NCBI GenBank assembly: GCA_002914805.1
Contig: JXTB01000035.1
Location: forward strand, 456,420 to 520,419
Source of the DNA: Parasponia andersonii
Lineage: Eukaryota > Streptophyta > Magnoliopsida > Rosales > Cannabaceae
Length of the DNA stretch: 64,000 bases
Direction: 5' to 3'
Every line of letters begins with the position of its first letter. Position 1 is the stretch's first letter. Below are positions 49,970 through 61,673 of this stretch, piece after piece. Made by a program: the position numbers and the translations under genes. The notes under the pieces are model-generated. The model searched no databases. It saw only the letters and a program-made list of their open reading frames with translations, and had not been told where the DNA came from.

Positions 49970-51298
49970 TTACCAAGGCAAGGCAGGAGCCTGGAAATAG
50001 TCATCTGAGCAGTAATAATCATCGAAATGCTGTTGATCAAAGCAGCTCTCATTCGAACTCAACCAAGCAGGAAACTCCATGACTTCATCAAAGGGACGAA
50101 ACCCATCAATGTTATCATCAATATCATCTTTAGCTTTCACACTGGGGCCACCAAGTTCCATGCTCTTCAAGTACTTAAACCACCAAGCTGATGTGACCAA
50201 ATTCATGGTGTCATTCCACTCCATCTGGTGCTGCTCTCCAATTGATCTAATCTCAGCCATCTCCTCATCATCCATGGCTGCATGCAACCCTCCTCCACCT
50301 CGTCCACCGCCACCGCTGGTGGTGGCGAAATCGGCTGCAGCGAAAACCGTCATAGGAGGCCCCAGTTCCGCCTGCGAGAACATTGCGGCGGAGCCGGGGA
50401 ATTCATGATCGGTGGCAATGGAGATAGAGGGCGACGAGGCCGAGTAGACGGAGGAAGGGATGTTGTTGTTGTTGTTGCTGGTGGTGGTATGGTAGAGACT
50501 AGTGTCAATATTGTTGAAATCCTTGAAATTGAGGTTTAGGCCTAAGGCTTGGTTTGGAAGTGGGAAATTGAGATTGTCCATCAATGGGAGAGTGGGAATT
50601 GGGGAAGCTGGCCAGGAGAATGGATTGGGAGGAGGCGGTTGTTGATGATGGTGATGATGATGAGAGAAATTATCGGAAGTGTAGGGAAGATTTTCTAGGT
50701 AGTTGGAGAAATTTGCACTAGTGCTTGATGGATACACCCTATGATTTCTCCGGGATTTAATCTTTCCTTCTTGTTCAAAACATGGCATCACCGGAGGCTG
50801 CGGCTGCGGTGGTGGCGGTTGTTGTTCTTGTTGTTGATGTTGATGTTGGTTTTGCTGTTCATTGCTTTGTTTCATGGCTGCTCTATGGAACTTGAGAGCT
50901 GTGACAATCTCTCTTCTGGCCTCGGCCATGTTAAGAAGCCTTTCTTGGTAAGGCCTAGTGGTGTGGAGTCTTCTCCTGACTTGTTTTTTGTGTTGTTGAG
51001 GGTGTTGGTTTTGCTGAGTGCTACTACTACGTTGGTTTTGTCTTAAATCTTCACCACCAAGTTTGGCTAAGTTTTGGCCAGGAGAAGCATCACAATCATG
51101 ACCATCAACAACAACAACACAATCTGTTGGGTCTTTGTGATGGTTCATGGAGTCTTTGGTTTTTGAAGAGGTTAGTTGTTTCACTAAGCTACGGATATAG
51201 GCACCAGAGAGATGAGGCTCTTCTTTGAGCTTACTGAGTTTATCAATTTCCGTTCCTTTAATATTCTCAAGCTTATTAGAAGATCGACTTTGCCTCAT
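49970..51298 (-). CDS. Intronless gene for a 442-aa His/Gln/Pro-rich plant protein of unknown function
   Basis: A single uninterrupted frame of 442 codons. I do not recognise a named family; such proteins are often labelled hydroxyproline-rich glycoprotein-like, but no signal peptide or Ser-Pro(n) glycosylation array is visible, so that label would mislead. Three complex blocks stand out: SGAYIRSLVKQLTSSKTKD (about 31-49); RPYQERLLNMAEARREIVTA (about 115-134), followed by LKFHRAAMKQ; and a C-terminal block EMAEIRSIGEQHQMEWND (about 349-366) followed by SAWWFKYLKSME. Between them lie Gln/His-rich, Pro-rich, six-His, poly-Asn and Gly-rich runs. The last 60 residues are acidic and aromatic (FDDYYCSDDYF) and end in Trp. 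The architecture suggests a nuclear or cytosolic adaptor or transcriptional regulator, which is inference only. A TATA-like site and a poly(A) signal bracket it. Confidence 0.85.
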   Translation of the reverse strand: MRQSRSSNKLENIKGTEIDKLSKLKEEPHLSGAYIRSLVKQLTSSKTKDSMNHHKDPTDCVVVVDGHDCDASPGQNLAKLGGEDLRQNQRSSSTQQNQHPQQHKKQVRRRLHTTRPYQERLLNMAEARREIVTALKFHRAAMKQSNEQQNQHQHQQQEQQPPPPQPQPPVMPCFEQEGKIKSRRNHRVYPSSTSANFSNYLENLPYTSDNFSHHHHHHQQPPPPNPFSWPASPIPTLPLMDNLNFPLPNQALGLNLNFKDFNNIDTSLYHTTTSNNNNNIPSSVYSASSPSISIATDHEFPGSAAMFSQAELGPPMTVFAAADFATTSGGGGRGGGGLHAAMDDEEMAEIRSIGEQHQMEWNDTMNLVTSAWWFKYLKSMELGGPSVKAKDDIDDNIDGFRPFDEVMEFPAWLSSNESCFDQQHFDDYYCSDDYFQAPALPW

Positions 51299-51503
51299 CT
51301 CACTCGTTTTTGTTCTTTCTTTCTCTTTTTCTTGGGTTTTAGCTGCTAATGGAATGCAGAAAAGAGGTGGTGGTGATGGTGGGTTGGAAGAATCATGGTT
51401 TTTTTTTCCCCTATATTCTCAAGGACAAAGTACACAATGCACAGAGAGAAAGGGGGAAGAGAGACAGAGCTGATCCTTTGAAGGCCGGAGGACCTCATAG
51501 GTG

Positions 51504-51513
51504 TTATAAATAG
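51504..51513 (-). promoter_or_regulatory. TATA box of the unknown-protein gene
   Basis: On the minus strand the sequence reads TATTTATAAC, about 205 bases before the start codon. The implied leader of about 175 bases is rich in CT and contains no feature I can name. Confidence 0.5.
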
Positions 51514-54500
51514 CTGGGGACAGTCTAGGGTTTAAAATTTTTTTTGGAATTTTCTCTGTTTTGGCAAACCACATTTGTTACTGTTTTATTACTCAATTTA
51601 AATTGGGCAGTTATGAAGGTTGGCCTTTTCTTTTCTACTACAATTATTCCAATACCATAAGTTTGTTTACTCTCTTAGATGAATATTCCACTTTCCTCTT
51701 CATATGTGAAAAATTAAATCATTTCCACCTACATATAATAACTTTCCTACTCTAACTAAGTCAGTACTAAATTTCAGTCAAAACCTAGTCTGGCTAGGAT
51801 TTTTTCCAAGAAAGGCTACTGGGGTGCTGCTTCATTATTCAGGGCATGAAAAGGTTCACCAATTATGGCACTACAAGAAGTGTTCACTGAGTTCTCACCT
51901 CCAAAATTTTACCAACCTTTTGATGTGAATATTGGTGGAATGTTCAGGATTTTAAAAGTTGGTTAATCTTTTAGATTAAGTAATAGATTTCTTCACAATT
52001 ATCGAAAAATGTGCTTAAATATATAACTACAAAAGATATTTCCAAATGTAACACCAAAATTTAACAGGTTTTTGTAAAACTAAAATGAAGTGCATGCTAT
52101 CATGTTATAATGTATAGTTGCATACATCTTCGCTACTTAAAAGAAAAATACTAAAGAGCACCTGAGAATTTGTGATGCTAAACATAACGCATTAATAGAG
52201 ATTTGGCGCCCAATCAGTATTACTAATATAATAACAATGAAGTTCAAATGCATTGCCAATAGATTTCTAGAAGGAAAGACAAAGTCGTAAGTAATTCCTA
52301 TTATATTACTATTAAAGGGTAGTTTGCACTGTGATATCCGATTCACCAGTGATTACTCTTAGGAGGACATCTTAGGGATACAATAATTGATGACTATTCT
52401 GGTATCTTGTCTGCAAGTACAATGGGACCAGTCTCTAAAAGAAGACGTCAGCAAAAGCCTACGGGGACTGACAGAAGAATCTCCATTACTGTTGTAACCT
52501 TCTATTTTATTTTCGTTTTTTTTTTTTTTGTATTAGAAAAAAGAGAAAGCATCCAATTTTTCTGTTTAAACAACTTGTTCTACATGATTTGAGTCTGTTC
52601 ATGAAACAGAGAACTTGGACCTTTTTGTCAAAGCATTCCCACAATCCACAGTGTGTTTATTTAAAGACAGAAATGCTCCATACTATCTCCTTCCTCTTTT
52701 TCCCTCCAAATTATTATCTATTCTCCTTATGTTACTGTCTTTCTCTATCAATAATTTTGACTTTGATTCTCTTACTCTGATTGGAGAACACAGAGGCATG
52801 GTTCTTAGATGCATTTTAGCAGAGGTTTCAGGGAGCTATAACATTGAGAATACTCAAATGGAAAGTATAATACAGGTTAATTACATTACTAAATATAACA
52901 AAACTATCAGTTCACTCCTACTTCCTACTTTTATTTATTAATTTTTTTTGGGTCTAAAAAAAAGGTAAAACAAGATTCATTACTAAGTTTGCACAATCTA
53001 AAGTAATCCTTCTAAATTTCAACATGCAGATCAGAGAAAACTACTTTTGGGTTGTTCCTATAATGTTCCAAGGCATGTAACTAAATGTCAACTATTCTTA
53101 AGAATGTTTTATAGTGCAAATCAATCACTTCATTGCTAATAACTTTTTCTTAACCGAGTGTATATTCCAAATATTCTACTTTTTTACAATAACGCCTTCT
53201 TAGATAAAGTAGCAACTTCTTTATAAAGCAAAGACCACAATTTTGCACAGTCGGTTGGAAATATAATTTAAGCATGGTAAATATAGTTAACACTAAAGGA
53301 GGAAGCCATTTAGGTTAGAAATTTAAGCCTCCACCCTTCTTTAGATCGTCTAATTTAGAAATTTTAAGTTATGGTCCGCTTTTACCTTGTCGATATCTGT
53401 ACTTATCTATCTTATAACACACAACAAAATATTGATACGACTCTTATTAGTTTAAACTTTCGAGATAAGTAATTCCTTATCTAACTTTATAGCAATCAAA
53501 ACAGAGTCCACTCAGAAACTAGTGTTAGAACATTACAAAATCATATGAATTCACCTACTATCGGGTTATATTAAAAACCACTATCAGTAGAAAAACAAAT
53601 CAATATCCAACTTTTCTTGCCCAAAAATCAAAGTATCTATATTTGCACTTCTAAACATATTCAATTTCAGGAAACTTACCATTATTTGATCCTAATTGTG
53701 GAAATAGATTTATTTTTAATTATGATACCTATGTTATGATTATTTCCAGGCAAAACATCAACTCAACTAAAGAAAACTTCCATCCACGTTACGTATGGAT
53801 ACATGAATTCCATCAAAAGAACATATGGATACATGAAACTAGCGGGTCAGTCCGTCAAATTCATTGTTGTCACCATTAGATAACATAAAAATTCAACAAT
53901 CTCCCCACAACATACATTTTATAGACGAAAATAATAATAAAACAAAATAAAATAGAAGGAAAGAGATTTGCACAAAAACAGAACATGGGTATTAACCAAA
54001 ACCAAAGAAAGGGCATTCAAAAATTTGTTTGGAAAAATAAAAATAAAAAATAAAAGCTATACCGATTAACATGTGAAGAGTGACATGAAGGGCATGAGAA
54101 ATTTAAGAATAAAATAACAATAATAATAATAATAGTAATAATAATAATAAATAAAGTGCATTATAAAATAAAGAATGAGAATGAGAGAGAGAAACAGACC
54201 GTTTTTTTTTCTCCCTGGTGTGTAAGTGGATAACATCAAAGCCGGATAAATCATACATCATAGATGGGTTTTCCCTTTTTTTTTATAATATATAAATAAA
54301 AATTGAGAGAGAGAAAAACCAAAGCAGCCAAGTAGCCAAATTAACCAGGCAGAGGAGTCCACCAATCCCTCGCCGCATAGCAGCAGCTGCTTCTGAGAGC
54401 TGCCTTCCAGATAAATTAAACAGATGGCTTTTGACGAATCGCATTCACCACCCCCACCCCACCCCACATACCATTACTTGCACTCTTTTCTTTTTCTTTT

Positions 54501-55110
54501 TCCTTTTTTTTTTTCTTCTACAACTTTTTTGTTTCTCCCCTTTTTTTTTCTCTCTCTTTTATATTTTCACATCTACACTTCTCTTCTTTTTATTTCTCCT
54601 TTATTTATATTTTATTTTATTTATTTGCCCTCTTTTCTCTCTCTTTCCATTTAAAATATTGCATTATTAAAGTGCAACGTTACATTACTTATCAATCTAT
54701 TATTAGATAATTTTAATTAATAAGTTTAATCTCACGTAGATTTCACTTGAAAATATAATTATAATCGATCAATAACAGGATAAATTTTGTAGTGTTAGGT
54801 ACCATAATATAGCATTACTAAGAGAAATTAATACTTCTAATTTATTTACATCTATGAAAACATAATGATTTTGTGTATTTTATTCCTTTATTTAGTAATT
54901 CTCAATACTTAGTGGGTGGAATGATAGCTTCTTAATATCATCTACTAGTCGGAGTAAAATGACACAATATTTACAAAAATTGAGGCAAGATTGAAGTTAC
55001 TTAGGTAAAATTTTGGGTGTGTGAGAGAAATGTCAAAAATTAAAGTATAGCATACTACTCTCAACAAATGTGAAGGGTGAAGGGACATTCACGTATTTTG
55101 TTTTTTTTTT
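51514..55110. other. Intergenic, no gene recognised
   Basis: Mostly AT-rich single-copy-looking DNA. At 54300-54660 a GA-rich stretch, a moderately GC-rich stretch (CCGCATAGCAGCAGCTGCTTC) and a long pyrimidine tract follow each other, which could be a promoter or transcript leader. No reading frame supports a protein. Confidence 0.45.
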
Positions 55111-55114
55111 TATT

Positions 55115-55500
55115 TATAGATAGTATCACTTTTATGTCTTATATTTTGATATTTTATTCAATTTATACATTGTGTTTTGGTTATTATCAACATTGATCGT
55201 TAAATTTAAAATTTATTATAAATTTATACCTTAATATTAATTTAGAATAGCTAATTTATTAAGATATCATTTAAAAAAATAAAAATAACTGTATAAATCA
55301 TCTTGGTTAAAAAATTAAAAATAAACTGTATAAATCATCTTGATAAATTAAATTATCTTAGTAAATTAACTGCTCTAAATTAGTATCAGGATATAAATTT
55401 ATAACAGATTTTAAATCTAAAGATCAATGTTAATAATAACCAAAATATAAAGTATAATTTGAACAAAATATAATGATAATATCATTTTTATTTATTTACC
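55115..55500. mobile_element. Foldback element, about 385 bp
   Basis: The left arm (about 55118-55268: CTTATATTTTGATATTTT, TTTTGGTTATTATCAACATT, GATCGTTAAATTTAAAAT) is mirrored by the inverse complement of the right arm (about 55345-55498). The loop contains a duplicated ACTGTATAAATCATCTTG. It is probably a MITE; target duplication not determined. Confidence 0.72.
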
Positions 55501-56978
55501 CTATTCTGTCTTTCTTTTAGAGCGTTTTGTTTTGTTTTGTTTTCGTGTCCTATTTTTTACACCTAAAAAAACTCACACTTCCAATTCATTTCTTTCATTC
55601 CAAGTCCACTACTGAATTTGCTCTCTGAGACTTTGCAGACTCGTGCACCCTAATTCACACGTACTCTCCTCCATCTTTCTGCGTTTCTGCCCTCCCTCTC
55701 TGATCTCTTTTCTTTTCTTTTTTATTTTTTTCGTTACTTGAATAAATATAAAATAAATAAGCAGGAACAATAATAATACTAATAAGGTGGTATGTATTTT
55801 AAAGAGGGTAAAATAAATAAGAGATACCAAATCTGATTCAAAGTTTGATCACGCCTTCAAAAGGTGCAGAAGAGCAGACACTGAACGCGTCATAAATCAT
55901 GGGTGGCGGGCAGATGTAATTAACTACCCTAGTAAATGTGTACATCTAACAAACTATAAACCAACATCATCTTCTATTCTTTTGTGTTTATAAACGAATA
56001 TTTTCAGTGTAATATTAAATCCATAAAAATTAGTTTAGACAACAGACGAAATCTTTCAACATATTGTTATTTCTTAGCTCACCAAATATATTATGTACTA
56101 AATTCTGGAATTTAATTAACTTTCACTTTATCACTATAAAATTGTCATAATTTAAAATAAAATTTTTAATGCTATAAATCACATTTTTCATTATGCCAAA
56201 TATGTTACTAATAAAAATATTTAAAAAAAAAAAAAGACGATATGCATTTCAGCGAAAATTCAAATAATGTGTTTAATTTAGTGTTTATTAATTTTTGGTG
56301 GCTTTAGCATCAGGATTGGCGTATTTGGAGATTATGCGTTGGAGGTTGAAGATAGTCTTATGCAAGACTTTTTTTTTTTTTTTTTCAGGGTACCTTAACT
56401 CTGCCTAGAGTGGATGATAAGCCTATTTTGATTGGAAAAATCTTATCTTTCCATTGAATATATGTTGTAAGAGTGTTACTTGTTTATACTAATAGATTCA
56501 TTCTTTGCCTTGATAGAAAAATAAAGAGCCATAATTTATTCGAATAATATATTTTGTTTTTTTTTTTTGAGAAATATATTTTGTTTTATTACAATCTTAT
56601 TATACAGACACGTTACCATAGATGTAATTGAGATAAAGTCTTTTTCACCATCTCCTATGCCATTAAAAAAGAAAAAAGAAAAAAGAATGTTAACGTTATA
56701 TTTAGCCTGCAATAGTGCTAAAATGTTAAATTTAACACCCATTTTTTGGATTGCTCTCCAATGCGTACATATTTTTAAAAACTTAATTTTGTATTTAGAA
56801 ATTATTTTTTTAACTTATAAAATGTCCTTTTTATCCTGTTAACTAACGATATTCTAACTACCATCCAATCACTAATTACAATAGCATTATTGTAAATTTG
56901 AAAGTTTTTTTGGTGCTATATTTGATAGGAAAATTAGTACGTGTTAAAATGTGGGATTTGTTTTCATTTTGCAACCTT

Positions 56979-57822
56979 AAGTTTAGTGTTTGTCTCTTTT
57001 CCCTTTATAGTATGAAAAGTTATAAATATACCCATGAACTTTCAACTTGTTTTATAAATGCCCATTAAAATTTCAAATTATTTCAAAATGCTCATTACAT
57101 CAGTTTTGATATTTTTTCCCTTACACTTTTACTCTTCTCAAATGGCAATGGAAAAAGAAATTGAGAAGTCTTAAAAAACAAATTTCGTTTAAAAACACAA
57201 AAACTAAAATAAAATAAACTTTATCTTCTTCATATCTTTATCTTTCTTAATTAATTATTTAGCTAAAAAGAGATATCAACCTCTTTAATGATAAGAAATA
57301 ATTGATCAAACTATTAGCGCAATTATAACTATTTTTTTTTTCCAATACCGGAATATCAAATGATATATTGATCGATTTACTTCAAAATTAAAAATTAATG
57401 ATGTTAGTACATTGATGATATATTAGTGATTTAATTGAAGAAAAAAATGCAAATCAATTCGAAAGTTAAATATCTTGGAAAATAATATGGACAGACAATT
57501 AATAACGTTATTATATTAGTGATTTCATGTTTTTGGCTCAAATTAGAATTTTAGGATGAAGGGAATGATTTTATGTTATTAAATTAAGTTGGATTTTAAG
57601 TTTTTTTTTTCGATGAAATTTATTACTTGTATCAGTTTTCCCTTTCAGGATAAAAGTATCTTAAAAAATTAAGAATAATAGGAAATAAAAAAAGACAATA
57701 AGGACTTTTATGAAACATTTTAAATGTTGAAGGGCATTTACGAAACAAGGTGAAAGTTCAGGGTGTATTTTTATTACTTTGTATATACATAGGACAAAAA
57801 TGAGACAAAACACTTTATTTTA
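56979..57822. mobile_element. Foldback element, about 845 bp
   Basis: The outer arms of about 160 bases pair: left GTGTTTGTCTC, ACCCATGAACTTTCAACTTG and TAAATGCCC against right GAGACAAAACAC, CAAGGTGAAAGTTCAGGGTG and GGGCATTTACG. The central part (57140-57630) is AT-rich and unpaired by eye. Confidence 0.72.
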
Positions 57823-57994
57823 GGGGAAAATTATTAAAAAATTAATATATATATATATATATGTTCCTAATTTAATAAATATATATATTTTTTACCTATC
57901 TACAAGTATTTTTTTAGCAATTGGATTATTGTCTAACGACTACCATAATTTGAGTAATTGGAAAAAAATAATAAAAACAAATACCTATTATTTA

Positions 57995-58405
57995 GGGCTT
58001 ACTTGGATTCACTTCTAGTTCTTTTATTTAAATAAATTGAAAATACAAGTAAAACTTTTGTTTTGGTTTTCAATTTTTAGAAACAAGAAACATGCTTAGT
58101 AAACTTCATTGCTCTACTTATTTCTAAAAATAATAATGTACAAATAATGAGAGAAAAAAATCATATGGATTTATATTTATATATGTATATACATATACGT
58201 ATATATGTACTTGTGTACAAATATTTTTATACTCTTTTGTTTTTGAAATTTATTTGAAAAAATAAAGATATTAGAAATTTTTTGTAACAATTTTTGAAAA
58301 CAAAAAAATAAAAACAAGGTTACCAAACAAACTTCCAAAAAAAATATCATTTCTTGTTTAAAAAAACAAAAAAAACAGAATATAAAAATAAATTAAAGCA
58401 AACCC
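57995..58405. mobile_element. Tourist-like MITE
   Basis: Ends GGGCTTACTT and, inverted, GGGTTTGCTT; flanked by TTA at 57992-57994 and 58406-58408. 411 bases, non-coding, with A/T-rich complementary inner arms. Confidence 0.7.
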
Positions 58406-58559
58406 TTAATGATTTTCTCTCTCCATCTATTACCATAAAAAGGTATGCGTGATGATTTTTAATTATTTAAAACAATACATATAGATGGGTTAAAAAAAAT
58501 AACCTATTGAATTGGTGCCTATATATATAATCTAAAACGTATCCTAAATTTAGTATAAA

Positions 58560-59640
58560 ATTAGATACACTTTTTGTACAAATATTAAAAAGTTTTTTAA
58601 TACAAAAACTCAAGATCTCATAACAATTTAGTAAAATCAACTCCGAACTCAATTTTTTGAAGCAAATCCCTCTAAAATCCCATAATATTAGTTCCTGTTA
58701 GAAAATGAAGGTGTTTTTGTTAATTTTTTTCACAATTAAGTCCCCATTCTTTAATTTGTGGCTTTTAAGTCCTCATTCTTAAATGTATATTTTACGTTGA
58801 TCTATTTTAATCTTTTCTATCCAATATTATTCTTAATTAGTACTTGCCCAAAATATGCTCATCTTAGCAGCGTAAAATTGGAAACAAAAGGAAAAATATT
58901 ATTTAAAAAAAAAGAGTTGAGTTATCATTTTCGTTCAAGACGGAATTAAGAAATTAAAAAATTTTATATGATTCCAATATGAATTTTCTTTGGTCAAAGT
59001 ATTCATATATCTAAAAGAAAAGTATATGACTACTTGGATTAGATCTATATTGAAATCATATAACATTTTAGCAATATATATCCCATAAAATTGGTAATAT
59101 ATATTTCACAAAATTTGAACAACAAAATATGAAATTGACAGTATATTTCCAATAAAATTGGTAATATATTTATATACTTTTCTTTTAGATATTTGAATAC
59201 GTAGACCAAAATAGATCTATATTAGAACTATATAAAATTTTTTAATTTCTCACATTTGTCTTGAACAAAAAAGATAACTCAATTTTATTCTATAAATAAT
59301 AATTTCCATTTGTTTTCAATTTTGCCCCTACTAAAATGAGCACATTTGGAGTAAGTTCTTTTTAATGATAGTTTTGAATAGAAAAAATTAAAAAAGATTA
59401 ACATAAAACAAAAACATAAAAATAAGGACTTAAAAATCATAAATAAAAGAATGAGAATTTAACCGTAGAAAAAAAAAAACAAAGCACCTTTCTTTTCTAA
59501 CATAATTAATATTAGGGAATTTTAGATATTTTTGTTCCAAAAAATTAAATTTAGAGTTAATATTACTAAATTATTCGAGTTCAAGATTTCTGTATTAAAA
59601 AGTCATATTAATTTATTATTATTTTTTATTTTTTGATAAC
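58560..59640. mobile_element. Long foldback element, about 1.1 kb
   Basis: Two arms of about 470 bases are inverse complements along their length. Matching words include GTTAGAAAA, TTTTTAAGTCCT, TTGTTCAAGAC, GAAATTAAAAAATTTTATAT and ATCTAAAAGAAAAGTATAT on the left, each found inverted on the right (e.g. ATATACTTTTCTTTTAGAT at 59171). The loop is about 59030-59165 and holds a duplicated ATAAAATTGGTAATATAT. Ends are approximate and no target duplication is assigned. Confidence 0.8.
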
Positions 59641-59934
59641 AAGCCATGTTAAAATTTGGTATAATTAAAATAAGGTATAAGCATAACTTATACATGGATA
59701 GGAGAGGAGATGTTCTTATCCATTGCTGTCAGCGTGATTTATTTATTTATTTTGGGTTCTTTTTCACTTTTTGGTGAAATAAAAGGGTAACCATGTATGG
59801 TTAATGTTATTGATTGTTATCCAGTTTCACTGTTGAAAACAACTGTGGGACCGTCTGTGGATACTGAGGGACATGATGTGACGGGTCATAATCTAACGGC
59901 TAATTTTCCACTAAGGGTGCTGACACTTTATGGT

Positions 59935-59985
59935 GCCACGTGGGCTGAGCTTAAGGTTCCAATCAGATGAAGGTCGCCACGTGGG
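59935..59985. promoter_or_regulatory. Pair of G-boxes in a GC-richer island
   Basis: GCCACGTGGG occurs identically at 59935-59944 and 59976-59985, 41 bases apart. The CACGTG core is the binding site of plant bZIP and bHLH factors. The island (about 59820-60120) ends in a CT/ACTC-rich tract resembling a plant 5' leader, yet no coding sequence follows. Confidence 0.6.
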
Positions 59986-60520
59986 ACGCAACACTATGGA
60001 CAGGCAAATAGGCAGCACACGGCCCTGCCCTTCCTGCCCCGCCCAGCCGAAAGAAAAGCCTGCCAGTGCCACCCCCTCAATCAATTCCTCAATCCTCTCT
60101 CTCTCACTCACTCACTCCCCCTTTTTTTGTTTTACTTTTTAATTTTAGAGAAAAATTTATAAGAAAAAAACAAAGGGAATTCAACGTTAAAACTTTTTGA
60201 AAGTCGGTCTTTTATTAAAAAAAATTTCATAAGAAAAAAAAGGGGTTGGAAATTTGGTATATAAAGCGATAAAAGAAAAACCCAAAAAAAAAAAAAAAAG
60301 GTGTGGGGAGGGGCGTAAAGTGTTACATGATGTATAAGATTTGGTCCTCACACACAAGCAGTGGTAGTGTTTAGATCTCTCCCAATTTAACAAGCAAATT
60401 GTACGGTCACTTTCCGCTTTAAGTGGGTGTGGTGGTGGGACCATCTTCATTTTAATCTGCCCACCAACAACATCAACTCATCAACATAGCCTATACCACT
60501 GCCACCCTCTTCTCTCTCTC

Positions 60521-60528
60521 TATATATA
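60521..60528 (+). promoter_or_regulatory. TATA-like site after a CT tract
   Basis: TATATATA follows a CT-repeat (60508-60520) and CCCACC/CATC-rich sequence, the style of a plant core promoter. The dispersed repeat begins about 45 bases later, so any gene here is displaced or lost. Confidence 0.35.
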
Positions 60529-60571
60529 CGTACATCTAACATCTACATATATCTATATACATATGTATGGT

Positions 60572-60918
60572 CCTCAATTCAATAGATTTTTTTTTTTTAT
60601 TTATGGTTAAGTTTTTTTTTTTTAGTCGTTAGATCATCATCTGATGGTGATCCAATAGTTATAATAAAGTTCATGAAAAGACGTACATTATTAATACTCT
60701 TTCTCTTTTTTATTTTTGACAATAAAAAAATGTGCATGCTAAATTTTCATTGGCCAAATTGATACCTATGTATAGATAAAAAAAAATACCTACTAAATTG
60801 GTGACATATATATATATATAATGAAGTGCATAAAAAGACATGTATTATTAATACTCTTTTTTTTTTATATAATAAAAAAATGTGCATACTATATATAAGA
60901 GGCACCAATAAAAACCTA
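60572..60918. repeat. Dispersed repeat, second copy plus a partial third
   Basis: 60572-60797 matches FMO1-type intron 2 (44418-44627). 60822-60918 repeats part of it again (AAAAGACATGTATTATTAATA, AATAAAAAAATGTGCAT). Confidence 0.7.
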
Positions 60919-60949
60919 TATATATATATATATATATATATATCTACGT

Positions 60950-61630
60950 GAAAGAGGGGACTTTCTCGAAGCTCAGAAGAAGCGTAGTAGCATCCCTTAA
61001 CTTTGGTTATGGTTTGAAATCACAACTTGCAACCAATCAAAACTAAGGGACACCCAATCGTCACTTGTGACTCGTGAGAGAACAAATTGAAATTGGCCTT
61101 CTTTTCTTATTTTATTTTTCTTTTGTCTATTTAGATGATGAGGTAGCAGTCTTTCTCCTACTTTAATTTACATTCTTATATCTCATTGGTTGTTGATGTT
61201 TGGATTCTACTTTCTACTAAAGTATTTTATTCTTCATAATATAATGAATCATTCAGAATCTTATGTCAAATAATAACTCATGAGAATGACAAAATTATTA
61301 TTATTATTAAAGTTCATCGTTACGTGATAGAAAACGCTCATTGATAATAATATTGATAATGAATTGCATCAAAAATCGTGTTATAACCCCCTTCCAGGAA
61401 AAAAAATAATAAAAATCAAATTATAACCAAGTTTTAGAAAACTTTGACAAATCAGAAATGTTCATCTAAAATTCTCTTGTTTCTGTACTCACTAAAAGGA
61501 AACAAAGATATACTCAGTTTGTCCCTATCCTTTCGGTCAAGTACCAACATATTTTCTTTGAAAGTTGCTAAGGAGATAATATCAAAAGAAAATACCAACA
61601 TCGATAGCATTTGATTGAGTTTTATCTCTT

Positions 61631-61673
<43 letters not shown>

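Noticed and set aside
50079-51046. Plus-strand frames (109, 85 and 101 codons)
   Set aside because: They are antisense shadows of the repetitive codons in the 442-residue minus-strand gene.
54300-54430. Possible MIRNA precursor in a moderately GC-rich stretch
   Set aside because: No mature sequence of the conserved plant miRNA families I know was seen here or elsewhere, and no convincing stem.
54424-54670. Phe/Leu/Ser-rich frames of 76-79 codons that look membrane-like
   Set aside because: Produced by a long pyrimidine tract; two overlapping frames give the same impression.
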